64,000 bases of DNA, from assembly GCA_002633025.1 (NCBI GenBank), contig NMRB01001003.1:156540-220539 (forward strand), written 5' to 3'. Below the pieces are notes generated by a model, which saw only the letters and a program-made list of their open reading frames with translations, made no database searches and had not been told where the DNA came from. This DNA is from Notospermus geniculatus (taxonomy: Eukaryota > Nemertea > Pilidiophora > Heteronemertea > Lineidae). Positions 48,118 to 59,290 of this stretch are shown piece after piece. Numbering within the stretch: position 1 is the first letter of the stretch; each line of letters opens with the position of its first letter. Made by a program: the position numbers and the translations under genes.

Positions 48118-48654
48118 CAGGCTTGCCCACGTGCTCCCTCAAAAGTAACCGTGCTGGGACCATAAACCACCTGATCCATAAACATTCCAATACAAACTGC
48201 TGCTCAATCAAGCAGCAACCGTCGATTCGTTTTCTGTTTATCCATCATAAATTCCCGTTGGATGACTAATTTCAACATCTAAACGATCCATATACCAAAT
48301 TATTTATCGGAAAACATGTGTAAATCCTGAAATCAACATTGAAGTATCGATTCGAGGAAATTTGAAAGATAATCAGACACATTCAGAGAATGCACTGATC
48401 AAGAAGAGACGACCGCCATCTTTAATTCAATTTAAACTTTGATTTTACAAAATATTGTTGGACATGAATTCATTAGATTGGAAATCGTAGATTTCAAGGT
48501 TGATTTGGAAAGGTGAATATATTAAACTCCCGGTACATCAGGTATTCGTGTAGTGATACATGTAAGAACACCAGTTCTGTGCATTCGACTAGAAATTACC
48601 TGATACAGCCTATTTAGAGTTCTGTCATTTTTACTTCCCAACTTATGCAGCATC
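48118..48654. other. Anonymous stretch, no gene seen
   Basis: No motif recognised. Confidence 0.5.
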
Positions 48655-48840
48655 AATGAGGAACCTGCAGAACTACCGCTACTAGGAGGCGCTGTGAGCA
48701 GTTTTATCTTTTTACGACGTCTCGCCCCTGTTGCACTGCGTCAAGGACGTCGTGACGCGACGCACTGCGTTGCTTTGCTCTGTTTTTGACGTCTTTGCAG
48801 CGCCGCCCTGTCGGGATAAAAGTAATGCGGGTTCCTCATT
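48655..48840 (-). mobile_element. MITE family B, inverted 186-bp copy
   Basis: The same termini (AATGAGGAACC ... GGTTCCTCATT) in the opposite orientation to the copy 540 bp upstream. Two copies facing each other this closely could form a large inverted structure. Confidence 0.88.
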
Positions 48841-49438
48841 GACTACAACAATGTAACAAGTACCAAGTAAACCTTCTTTCATGCAGTCGGTACGATGGCC
48901 ACTCAAGCGTGAAAAAACCTCAGCGAATCAAACAGACTGGCAGAGTCAAAGTTCGTCGATTTCACGATCCTTATTGACTTGTAATGAATTTGGTCATTCT
49001 AGCAGACGACACAAAGAAGGAAATGTAGTGGAGTGAAACACCAGGATTCACACATCAACGGCTGCAATCAACAACTGATTTGATTTTCTCCGTTGGGAAA
49101 TTTAGCCAAGTTGTCGTACGCGTGTCAAGAAATTCTTCCACTTAGCGTTGGGAAAGAAATATCACGAATCGGACCTTTTTCTTTAGCAAACAGACGTCAC
49201 ATCCAAACAGTTTTAACGGATATCGTGCAAAAATTGAAAACCTAACCACCAAGAACAATGACACAAGTCGTAGCTTAAGCTTATGTTACCCCACAACCAT
49301 GTGTAAATGGCAGGTGACCCAAGGCAGACCAAAGATGTGAATGCTCACATGACTGCGGCTCTTCCAGAAGACTTTCTTCCTTTCATGTGATGGAACACAA
49401 GGACAATAAACTGATCAGCGAAGAGAAGGAAACAGCAT
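48841..49438. other. Anonymous stretch, no gene seen
   Basis: No motif recognised. Confidence 0.5.
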
Positions 49439-49534
49439 GGCCGTAGGAACAGGGGGCAGGGGGACACCTGTCCCCCCCCACCCCNNNNNNNNNNNNNNNN
49501 NNNNCCCCCCAACCTCCAGGACGTTCCTACGGCC
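49439..49534. mobile_element. Inverted-repeat element containing a 20-N gap
   Basis: GGCCGTAGGAAC (49,439-49,450) and GTTCCTACGGCC (49,523-49,534) are perfect inverted ends. C- and G-rich tracts lead into a 20-N gap (49,485-49,504). The gap is probably a sequencing failure in the homopolymer core of a MITE; the real length is unknown. Confidence 0.65.
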
Positions 49535-50495
49535 CTGAACAGGAAAAGAATGGTCATTGCCAACCATAACCAATCATAACCATCACCATTAGCATTAAAT
49601 CTCTTCAGGAGCGGAGGAGATCGCTATTATCCACATTGTAATTGACAATCCCATAACTGTCATATCATCTTTATTGGCGTCTCCTAAAAGTAGATCTGCA
49701 AACTGCGCCACTGCGCAGCGTGAATGTGCTTTAACGATGTCTCTAATTGACAATATCTGTGAAAATTATTTTCCACACCCACTCTTATCAGAATCAGGTT
49801 GCAGAGCACTAAAAGTGCGAGAGTTATTCTCGGTCTAAGTGTCTTCTCCGTGTGGGTGTGATGTTCACGGAAGATTAAGGCTCAACTATGAGATGATAAC
49901 AAGACTTGAACATTGAAAGTCAGTGTCTCCTCAGAGTACTTCGACAGTTAAATGGGATCTTGTCATTTTTTCGTTGAAATCATGAACTAATCCTGTCTGT
50001 ACCTGAACACCATAATCCATCCCAGTCTGTCCTCATCGGACGGCAGTAAATGTCAACCCCAGCCTGCCTATAGCTAGCCTACCAGTTTCTATCGTTTCAC
50101 GGTTTCTCTCATATTAATCTCATATCAGCAACAGACTTGTTATTGGCTCCTGGAATAGATTCTTATGGTTCGTCATGAATGCAAGGCTTCGACGCGTACC
50201 ATCATAATGATAGAGAAAAAGCGCATTTCATTTCATCTCATCAGGAAATGGTATCAGATGTCCTCAGTCTGCTTTTTTTGCCCTGCGGTGCACAAAAGGA
50301 ACATAACATACATAAGTGCATGTACATCTGTGTGCAGAACTCTGGAATAATGCTAAATGTCAACTTGAGGGGAATGATCTGCGGTTCATTACTTGCCTAT
50401 TCTTGGATTTATGATCAAGAAGACATACGCTAGGAATGGTTTGGGGCTTCCATGCTTGAAGAGTATTGAACAACGTTAAGTGGGATCAGTGACCG
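49535..50495. other. Anonymous stretch, no gene seen
   Basis: Short frames only. Confidence 0.5.
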
Positions 50496-50710
50496 ACCCG
50501 AATAATACATTTGGCGAAACAAAACTAGTGATGAAAAAATGATGACCAAAATACTGTGGATGACGCGACATTACCAAACAATGGACTGGCTGGTGCCATG
50601 TAAGCTACCAGACGGCTTTGTGTAAGCTGAGGCAAGGCTACTGATAAAATGGGGGATGTGGAAATGTCAACAAAGTCGTAAAAGAACATTGAACTATCTT
50701 TATTTGAAGA

Positions 50711-50932
50711 TGGGGATTTGGCCTAGTGGTTTGAGGCGTGCTGTCCCTTAGTGCTGGCGATTGATGCCTTAGGCTTCCCTTACATAGAAGTATACGCTAT
50801 ACGAAAACCCCGGTTAACAATGGCTTCACGGTCATGAATCCTCGGGAAGCCTTTGTTAACCGGTGTTTTCGTATACCGTATACTTCAATGTAAGGGAAGC
50901 CTTATGCGAGGGTCCGTGGGTTCGAATCTGGA
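50711..50932 (+). mobile_element. tRNA(Ser)-like SINE head split by a MITE
   Basis: The A box TGGCCTAGTGG (50,719-50,729) is followed by TTTGAGGCGTG as in tRNA-Ser. The B box GGTTCGAATC is at 50,919-50,928. Between them lies a 130-bp hairpin MITE plus a TTA duplication; removal leaves about 67 bp between box starts, a long but tRNA-like spacing. The 3' side does not pair with the 5' GGGGATT as an acceptor stem should, so this is a tRNA-derived repeat and not a working tRNA gene. The A-box half is repeated at 54,167 in copy 2. Confidence 0.6.
50772..50901. mobile_element. 130-bp hairpin MITE, PIF/Harbinger-like, TTA duplication
   Basis: The arms GGCTTCCCTTACAT ... AAGTATACG ... CGGTTAACA and their reverse complement cover almost the whole element. 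TTA flanks both sides (50,769-50,771 and 50,902-50,904). A 3-bp TTA/TAA duplication with ends starting GG is the known mark of PIF/Harbinger elements; the assignment rests on that alone. Confidence 0.7.
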
Positions 50933-51051
50933 AGAAAGACGTGGTGACTTTCACCTTAGAAACCCGTTTCTTATTTCATATCTAAAGTCGTAAAAGAAGT
51001 GCCATCTTCTGGCCAAATTTGTCACCACTGAAATACATATATTTCTTTTAG

Positions 51052-51131
51052 TGAACGACTGACTGACTGACCAACCGACCGAACGAACGACTGACTGACT
51101 GACCGACCGACCGACTGACTGACTGACTGAT
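51052..51131. repeat. Tetranucleotide (GACT/GACC/GAAC)n microsatellite
   Basis: About 19 four-base units, mostly GACT with blocks of GACC and GAAC. It belongs to the part of copy 1 that has no counterpart in copy 2. Confidence 0.9.
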
Positions 51132-51560
51132 GGTTTGATTCTTTCACCGCGTAGTTTGTGCTCGAGTGGTTTCTGAAGACAGTGGATTTCCATTTGTACG
51201 TGCCTTCGGTTGGTTCTCATTTAAATCTTTGGTAGACACACTGATGCAAAAAATTGTGGCATCCAACCTGCATCTGTACCATTGTTTTTACAAAGCATCA
51301 TGACAGACGCAGCCGGTGTTGTCCCATGACAGCTAATGATCAACCATTGCTAGTTGACCAGGAATGAGGAATGTCCAATCAGCTCTAACCGTGACAGGTG
51401 AGCCGTTATAAAGATTGGATGAAGCAGTAAAAGAAGGCACATCCAGTAGGATGTCACCTCTCATTATCTCGAACTTCAATTTGCCCTCGTCGACAGGAGA
51501 TTAGCGCTGAAAAACAGATCATTTCACCAGATAATGATAGGTAAACATACCATTAGGTGG

Positions 51561-52105
51561 AATGAGAAACCTGCAAGCTACCGCCACTAGGAGGCGCTGT
51601 GAACGGTGGTACCTCTTCTGTAGGCTGTTCCCCTGTCCCCTGCCCTCAAAACGCTCCGCTTTGTCTCGGCAGCCATACTTGTCAGAATCCTGACATGTAA
51701 CGGAAGATTTTGGAAGTCAGCGTAGTAGCCCGATTGCCTTTCGGGGATGCCAATGAGAATAGGGAGTTTTCGCAAAGCCCCCGAAACGCCAACGCGAACG
51801 CCAAACACATTGTTCGATGCCACGAAGAGAGCACCGAACAAAAGGATATACGTTCGCGTTGGCGTTTCGGGGGCTTTGCGAAAACTCTATAATATCTCTC
51901 CCCTGTGACATTGACCGACTTGAATAGGTTAAGATTTCTCTGAAGTGCCAATTCTGTGGCCAATTCCAGGATCTGCTGGGTTGCCCAACACAGTCCCCAA
52001 CTTTATTCTATGTCTGCCAAGGTGCACAGTGGGGCCTGGTATCGACGCCATTAACGTCTTTCGGTCCAACCGCTCGCAGCGCCACCCGACGGCTTCTCAG
52101 AAGTT
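51561..52105 (-). mobile_element. Long form of family B, copy 1, carrying a nested MITE
   Basis: The left end, AATGAGAAACCTGCAAGC then GGCGCTGTGAACGGTGGTAC, resembles the family B end. The right part, GTCTTTCGGTCCAACCGCTC then GCAGCGCC, resembles the other arm. Between them lie about 400 bp absent from the short copies, with a family G MITE inserted at 51,762-51,890. The short B elements may be deletion products of this type. No transposase motif is seen in the interior. Confidence 0.65.
51762..51890. mobile_element. MITE family G, copy 2, with empty site in the duplicate
   Basis: It starts GGGAGTTTTCGCAAAG and ends CTTTGCGAAAACTCTAT, with ~37-bp inverted arms and a ~45-bp middle. Flanks are AATA at 51,758-51,761 and 51,891-51,894. 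The duplicate locus has a single AATA at 55,405-55,408 and no element. The comparison shows the exact insertion and a target duplication of at most 4 bp. Confidence 0.9.
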
Positions 52106-53164
52106 TTGACAACATCAACCCTTCTGATCTTCTATGAATGTTCGGTGGATGATCCCAATATACACCAGACGACTTTTCCTCTTCTTAACTATAGTTCGGT
52201 TTGAACTGATCCAGATTTGGCAACATAGATAGCATTTTCCATTTGAGAGCCGGTAGGGGGCCTGGTTTGCCTGACCTCCTCGTGTTTTCATCAATAGATC
52301 TCAGCTATTAGAAGTCATCAATGAGCGGAAGACGCCATTTCCAATGTCGTGATGGATAAGGGAGACAGAGACAAAACCTGACTTTCAGCTGATTAGACGA
52401 GACAAGCCCTCAACCAAGATGGCACCCACCAATTAAAACTAACTGTCACCAGTTTGGAAAGGTCTCTCTCACAACTTACGGTAATTTGAAATTCAAATGC
52501 AGATTAAGGCAAGCCATTGGGGGAAAATGAATAAGGATCAAGGTTGTAGTACTAGAACTGTCTCGGTGACTAATTCCATGAGTTACTGAAGGGTCTAACA
52601 CCATATAATGTCAGCGTCATTAGCCATGCTAATATCATCTCCTGACCGCGACCGGTGTTTGTCCTTGCCTGTCTAGTATATTTCCTCAAAGAAATTAGAT
52701 TGTTTACAGTTACTGATGTGACTAAGTTAGGTGGCCTTCTCGTCTGCATATCAATCAGCTGGTCGTTAAAAGTTGCACCAAACACGAATTAGTCCAATCA
52801 GAACGAGATGTGTCCTTGACGAAGATGTCACGTGTCACATGACTTGTAAACAATATATCGTGAGTTAGCGTACGCCTTGGCAATTTGTTCAGAGCCGTGA
52901 GTTAAGAAATATTTCACTAATAACAGTTGACTTTTGATTTGGAAGGAAGGTTTCATTCGATTTCGAACGTGACTTGTTCTCCTTACCACTGACATACAGT
53001 TGTTATTTCACACTGAATGAGACTGCTTTATTGAATTGGACGAGCAAGATCCATCTATCAGTTTTGCCAGAAAATAAGATAAAAAGATGATTTTGGACTC
53101 CGGAGAAAATTTTATTAGACACCGAATGCTTTTGTAAGCACATCTGCCCTACATACGCTCCTTA

Positions 53165-53362
53165 GAGGAACCTGCAGAACTACCGCTACTAGGAGGCGCT
53201 CTGAGCAGTTGGACCTTTTATGACGCCTCGTCCGTGTCGCACTGCGTCAAAGACGTCGTGACGCGACGTCATTACGTTGCTTTGCTCTGTTTTTGACGCC
53301 TTCAGTACAACCGCTCACAGCGCCGACCTGTCGGGATAAAAAGGTTGTGCGGGTTCCCCATT
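53165..53362 (-). mobile_element. MITE family B, inverted copy
   Basis: GAGGAACCTGCAGAACTACC at the left, TGTCGGGATAAAAAGG and GGTTCCCCATT at the right, with GACGTCGTGACGCGACGTC in the core. It has a duplicate at 56,672-56,869. Confidence 0.88.
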
Positions 53363-54235
53363 AAACCATGGTTACGTTTGTCAGAATAAGAACTCAACCT
53401 CGCCCTAGGTAGCATGCACTGGATAGATATAATTTCTCTGCGTCTTTTATTGTTCACTCCAGTGTAAATGATGATGTGGATTTGACATTTATTTTTACAC
53501 CAAAACGAAAATAATCACACTTTGAAATCTTCAGATTTAAATGTGAAAACGATTATCTTCGATATCAAAGGGGATAGTAATTAGGCAAGCAGTGGAAATC
53601 TGCACGAAACTGGCTCACTTTGAGATGTTTTTTTTTTCATTAAAGGATCAGCTCCAGCATATGAAAGGTTCGAAAAGTGGCTCTGGCAAAAGATCAAGGA
53701 AGCTTTTTTCCTAAATTCATGTACAGTACGTGTATGCTTCAAGGTTTTCCAGCAGGTTTCTCAAGTTCTTCAGGTTCCTCATTAGGAGCGAAAGTAGGGC
53801 AGATGTGCTTCAAAAAACGTACGGTGTCTAAATGGTAGTATTAACTCCGTCCAGGCTGTCAAGTCAGTTCCCATCAGTTTTTAGGAGGAATTTTAGGAAC
53901 TTTTTTACTCATTTTTAGGAAATCTAGGAATTTTTCCATCAATACCCGAATAATACATTTGGCGAAACAAAACTAGTGATGAAAAAATGATGACCAAAAT
54001 ACTGTGGATGACGCGACATTACCAAACAATGGACTGTCTGGTGCCATGTAAGCTACCAGACGGCTTTGTGTAAGCTGAGGCAAGGCTACTGATAAAATGG
54101 GGGATGTGGAAATGTCAACAAAGTCGTAAAACAACATTGAACTATCTTTTTTTGAAGATGGGGATTTGGCCTAGTGGTTTGAGGCGTGCTGTCCCTTAGT
54201 GCTGGCGATTGATGCCTTAGGCTTCCCTTACATAA

Positions 54236-54726
54236 GCCACTTTTACACTACGCAGAATTTTGGCCCGGATGAACCGTGCCGTGCTCGACCCGGGCCAGGC
54301 CCGCCTCAGAAAGAGCATTTTACCCCATTTACACTGCACCACGAAAACCGCGCCAATATCTGAATCGCCGGCTCTCCTTTCTGTGGAGGTACGAAATCTC
54401 CGTCATTTTCAATATGGCTGCGCCCATGATCATTCGCGGCAATGACGTATTGAGTTCAAGGCCGATAAATGAGCATGCGCATTCACTAAAGGCGAGTCAT
54501 TCAAGTGTGCCGAGCCCAGTAGTGTGTTTACACTGTGCAGTTTTCCAGCGAACCGTGCTCGACCCGGGTCGAACCCACCTCCTGTTGGGGGGTTCGGCCC
54601 GGATGAAAGTAGCACCGTGCCGAGCCCAGTTGTGCCGTGCCAACCCATTTACACTATCACCTTTTTTGCCGCGCCGTGCTCGACCCGGGTCGAGCACGGT
54701 TGAAAACACGTAGTGTAAAAGGGGCC
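54236..54726. mobile_element. 491-bp inverted-repeat element with CTCGACCCGGGTCGAG modules
   Basis: The ends, GCCACTTTTACACTACG and CGTAGTGTAAAAGGGGCC, are inverted. The interior repeats CGTGCTCGACCCGGG four times in varied form, including a perfect 26-bp palindrome at 54,674-54,699 centred on ACCCGGGT. A 176-bp block (54,321-54,496) is repeated just outside at 54,727-54,901. Frames on both strands are by-products. Confidence 0.7.
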
Positions 54727-54901
54727 TACCCCATTTACACTGCACCACGATAACCGCGCCAATATCTGAATCGCCGGCTCTCCTTTCTGTGGAGGTAGGA
54801 AATCTCCATCATTTTCAATATGGCTGCGCCCATGATCATTCGCGCCAATGACGTATTGAGTTCAAGGCCGATAAATGAGCATGCGCACTTCACTAAAGGC
54901 A
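54727..54901 (+). repeat. Direct repeat of an interior block of the 54.2-kb element
   Basis: It matches 54,321-54,496 (TACCCCATTTACACTGCACC ... GAGCATGCGCA) with few mismatches. It contains CAATATGGCTGCGCCCATG and GCATGCGCA words. Probably a second, truncated copy of the element inserted in or beside the first. Confidence 0.8.
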
Positions 54902-55207
54902 TGTGGCATCCAACCTGCATCTGTACCATTGTTTTTACAAAGCATCATGACAGACGCAGCCGGTGTTGTCCCATGACAGCTAATGATCAACCACTGCTAG
55001 TTGACCAGGAATGAGGAATGTCCAATCAGTTCTAACCGTGACAGGTGAGCCGTTATAAAGATTGGATGAAGCAGTAAAAGAAGGCACATCCAGTAGGATG
55101 TCACCTCTCATTATCTTGAACTTCAATTTGCCCTCGTCGACAGGAGATTAGCGCTGAAAAACAGATCATTTCACCAGATAATGATAGGTAAACATACCAT
55201 TAGGTGG

Positions 55208-55610
55208 AATGAGAAACCTGCAAGCTACCGCCACTAGGAGGCGCTGTGAACCGTGGTACCTCTTCTGTAGGCTGTTCCCCTGTCCCCTGCCCTCAAAACG
55301 CTCCGCTTTGTCTCGGCAGCCATACTTGTCAGAATCCTGACATGTAACGGAAGATTTTGGAAGTCAGCGTAGTAGCCCGATTGCCTTTCGGGGATGCCAA
55401 TGAGAATATCTCTCCCCTGTGACACTGACCGACTTGAATAGGTTAAGATTTCTCTGAAGTGCCAATTCTGTGGCCAATTCCAGTATCGGCTGGGTTGGCC
55501 AACACAGTCCCCAACTTTATTTTATGTCTGCCAAGGTGCACAGTGGGGCCTGCTATCGACGCCATTAACGTCTTTCGGTCCAACCGCTCGCAGCGCCACC
55601 GCTTCTCAGA
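55208..55610 (-). mobile_element. Long form of family B, copy 2, without the nested MITE
   Basis: Same as 51,561-52,105 but without the family G insertion, and with a few small differences (GCCACCGCTTCTC in place of GCCACCCGACGGCTTCTC). Confidence 0.65.
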
Positions 55611-56671
55611 AGTTTTGACAACCCTTCTGATCTTCTATCAATCTTCGGTGGATGATCCCAATATACACCAGACGACTTTTCCTCTTCTTAACTATAGTTC
55701 GGTTTGAACTGATCCAGATTTGGCAACATAAATAGCATTTTCCATTTGAGAGCCGGTAGGGGGCCTGGTTTGCCTGACCTCCTCGTGTTTTCATCAATAG
55801 ATCTCAGCTATTAGAAGTCATCAATGAGCGGAAGACGCCATTTCCAATGTCGTGATGGATAAGGAAGACAGAGACAAAACCTGACTTTCAGCTGATTAGA
55901 CGAGAGAAGCCCTCAACCAAGATGGCACCCACCAATTAAAACTAACTGTCACCAGTTTGGAAAGGTCTCTCCCACAACTTACGGTAATTTGAAATTCAAA
56001 TGCAGATTGAGGCAAGCTAAGCCATTGGGGAAAATGAATAAGGATCAAGGCTGGAGTACTAGAACTGTCTCGGTGACTAATTCCATGAGTTACTGAAGGG
56101 TCTAACACCATATCATGTCAGCGTCATTAGCCATGCTAATATCATCTCCTGACCGCGACCGGTGTTTGTCCTTCCCTGTCTAGTATATTTCCTCAAAGAA
56201 ATTAGATTGTTTACAGTTACTGGTGTGACTAAGTTAGGTGGCCTTCTCGTCTGCATATCAATCCGCTGGTCGTTAAAAGTTGCACCAAACACGAATTAGT
56301 CCAATCAGAACGAGATGTGTCCTTGACGAAGATGTCACGTGTCACATGACTTGTAAACAATATACCGTGAGTTAGCGTACGCCTTGGTAATTTGTTCAGA
56401 GCGGTGAGTTAAGAAATATTTCACTAATAACAGTTGACTTTTGATTTGGAAGGAAGATTTCATTCGATTTCGAACGTGACTTATTCTCCTTACCACTGAC
56501 ATACAGTTGTTATTTCACGCTGAATGAGACGGCTTTATTGAATTGGACGAGCAAGATCCATCTATCAGTTTTGCCAGAAAATAAGATAAAAAGATGATTT
56601 TGGACTCCGGAGAACATTTTATTAGACACCGAATGCTTTTGTAAGCACATCTGCCCTACATTCGCTCCTTA

Positions 56672-56869
56672 GAGGAACCTGTAGAACTACCGCTACTAGG
56701 AGGCGCTGAGAGCGGTTGTACCTTTTATGACGCCTCGTCCGTGTTGCACTGCGTCAAAGACGTCGTGACGCGACGTCATTACGTTGCTTTGCTCTGTTTT
56801 TGACGTCTTCGGTACAACCGCTCGCAGCGCCGACCTGTCGGGATAAAAAGGTTGTGCGGGTTCCCCATT
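56672..56869 (-). mobile_element. MITE family B, inverted copy
   Basis: Duplicate of 53,165-53,362 carried by the 3.4 kb duplication. It retains ACAACCGCTCGCAGCGCC and GGTTCCCCATT. Confidence 0.88.
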
Positions 56870-57361
56870 AAACCATGGTTAAGTTTGTCAGAATAAGAAC
56901 TCAACCTCGCCCTAGGTAGCATGCACTGGATAGATAAAATTTCTCTGCGTCTTTTATTGTTTACTCCAGTGTAATGATGATGTGGATTTGACATTTATTT
57001 TTACACCAAGAACGAAAATAATCACACTTTGATATCTTCAGATTTAAATGTGAAAACGATTATCTTCGATATCAAAGGGGATAGTAATTAGGCAAGCAGT
57101 GGAAATCTGCACGAAACTGGCTCACTTTGAGATGTTTTTTTTTCATTAAAGGATCAGCTCTAGCATATGAAAGGTTCGAAAAGTGGCTCTGGCAAAAGAT
57201 CAAGGAAGCTTTTTTCCTAAAATCATGTACAGTACGTGTATGCTTCAAGGTTTTCCAGCAGGTTTCTCAAGTTCTTCAGGTTCCTCATTAGGAGCGAAAG
57301 TAGCGCAGATGTGCTTCAAAAAACGTACGGTGTCTAGGTAAATGGTGGTATTAACTCCGTC

Positions 57362-59290
57362 TTACAAAAACAGTTAAAAGTTTGATATTTTATAGCAGCC
57401 AAGATGATGTTTCGTTGTGAACATACACAAAAGCTTTTATAAAACATTTCACGAGGCAGGCAGATGTAAAGAGATCTAAATCCTCTTGGCGCGTCATGGC
57501 TTAACAATGGCTTACTGTAAGTAAAACAGTCATAAACTTACCATTTATATAAGTCATCCTGACTTGGGAGCGCCCTCTTGTAATAGTCGGTTTGCCTGAA
57601 AGATTGATGGAAAAAAAGACCACAGTTTGAGTGCATCAAAAAAGGAATCCTTATATTTCCCTCTGAGCCACTGTCAGCCTAGTTGGTGGATAATTCAAGA
57701 TAATGTTTTAATCGGAGAAGGCCCTGGGGACCCATGTCGGTATTGACAGCTCAGCATGGTCCTCTCTGAGATTACCTGCAGGAAGTGGAGGGATGAAAGA
57801 GAAATGTAAAAAAGGGACGCATTCCATGGGTTGATTTCAGAACGTGAATACCTAAACGCTGGTATCAGGAATCGTATTGACAGCAGTGAATGCATTTTTC
57901 ATCGTTTTCATATCTTGTCAGAAAGAAAAGCGACTTGATGTGGTTTATCTTCATTCATTCTGAAAATGAAAGCAAAGATGGAAAGTTTCTGATAGCATAT
58001 CACAGTTTGCGTGGTTGTAACTGACGCATTTTCTGAATTTTGCTATTGGAACAGCATTAAACTATTCTAACTTTGAAGTATACTTGTTAAGGCGGTGACA
58101 GACCCAGCCCGAGGCGACGCGGCGTAAATCATGTTTTGCATTGTCTTTTTTTTCGAGCTTTTTCACCAACACAATACAAAACACCGCTCTCATTTCTCGC
58201 TGCATCGCGCTGGTCTGTCAGTCACCATCTTGACTTCAAATATTTCACCGAACCCGAAAGAACCCTTCCACTTTATCGAAATCATAGAATGTTATTTTCC
58301 ACCGATCCTGTTGCCGGCCAGGATAAATACACCGATGTTGTTGGAGACGAAAAATATGCATTAGTAATTTAATAAGGTCTAGCCAATGAATGGGACCTAC
58401 TGGATTAACATCTTCCGTAGACTATGACATGCTATTCATCGCACGAAGTAAGTTCCAGGCAATAACAGTAGAGAGTGTTCGATAGCTCATGTGGCATCAT
58501 ACCAACATGCAAAAGCACGAATAGGATATACTCACTGGGAAAAGCATAATTGAACGCGTGAGATCGAGTTTCGGAATCTAATATGCTTGGCGGGAATTAC
58601 ACAACCTTATTGCCAATATAGGAACGTCTCTATTGGAAAATGATGAATAAATATAGACAGGTCAGTGCAGACAGGACGAGACTGGTTCGCCTGGTTCCAC
58701 TGCCCTCGACAGATGGCGTAAGACTGGTTCCCGTCTTCGTCGCTTCACTCCGCCATTGTGGAACGGACAGTAGCGCCGCGGGAGTGGAGCGGCAATGACG
58801 AGAACGAGTCTAGGATAGGCCTGGTGGATCGCTGATGTGAATTAACAGTATCTTACTTTCTTGAGAAGAAGATACCGATGGCTGATAGATATCAGGCCAA
58901 TTAACAACCCACTTTGTAGGATTCACCTTTAGCTGTGTTAGCATCCGGGCTCTGATTCCAAGGGCTCTGATTCCTAATGACAACCAACAGACTGAAGCAA
59001 CATCATAACCGCCTGAGAAAAAGACCGGAGCAACAGATAACAAACTGAAAGATGGGAAGCGAGGATCCTTTGCTGGTGTCATTTTTCATTCTCCGGGTTT
59101 ATTCTCTAGTTCAGCTGACAGCACCAATGAAGTGTCAGATAGAGAATTCTTCTATACTCGCAGCAGTAACTACAGAAAAATCAATGGTTTTTGCCAGAGG
59201 CGGGTTATGATCAGATGATCGTGAGTCTGCTACCACTTCCTGTTCCTCCACATCAAATTCAGCCCACAGGCGTCTGACAACCAGTTAATT
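57362..59290. repeat. Anonymous stretch with one imperfect palindrome
   Basis: The sequence at 58,722-58,810 has arms GACTGGTTCCCGTC...TTCACTCCGCC and GGAGTGGAGCGGC...GAGAACGAGTC at roughly 75 percent pairing. A 14-bp doublet (GGCTCTGATTCC) is at about 58,949-58,975. No gene recognised. Confidence 0.5.

Larger units (their letters stand above)
50496..53851 (+). repeat. Copy 1 of a ~3.4 kb direct duplication
   Basis: It starts at ACCCGAATAATACATTTGGC and ends at ATTAACTCCGTC. It matches 53,944-57,361 with few substitutions, except for an unmatched block at 50,787-51,254 and the MITE at 51,762-51,890. It contains a SINE fragment, a long and a short family B element, and unique sequence. There is no N at either edge, and 92 bp of other sequence lie between the copies, which favours a true duplication. 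Confidence 0.88.
53944..57361 (+). repeat. Copy 2 of the ~3.4 kb direct duplication
   Basis: It begins ACCCGAATAATACATTTGGC. It lacks the family G MITE. In place of the copy 1 block at 50,787-51,254 it has 54,235-54,901. It keeps the first 17 bp or so of the Harbinger-like hairpin (GGCTTCCCTTACATA), so the duplication came after that insertion. Substitutions and small indels against copy 1 are scattered. Confidence 0.88.

Noticed and set aside
54236-54726. Frames of 60 to 145 codons on both strands rich in Arg and Pro.
   Set aside because: They are by-products of the CTCGACCCGGG repeats inside an inverted-repeat element.
58927-59012. Minus-strand segment with acceptor- and donor-like edges encoding a hydrophobic peptide, sharing the residues LGIRA with a similar segment at 40,259-40,338.
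   Set aside because: The two segments have different phases, little DNA similarity and no homology outside five residues. Chance is the simpler explanation.
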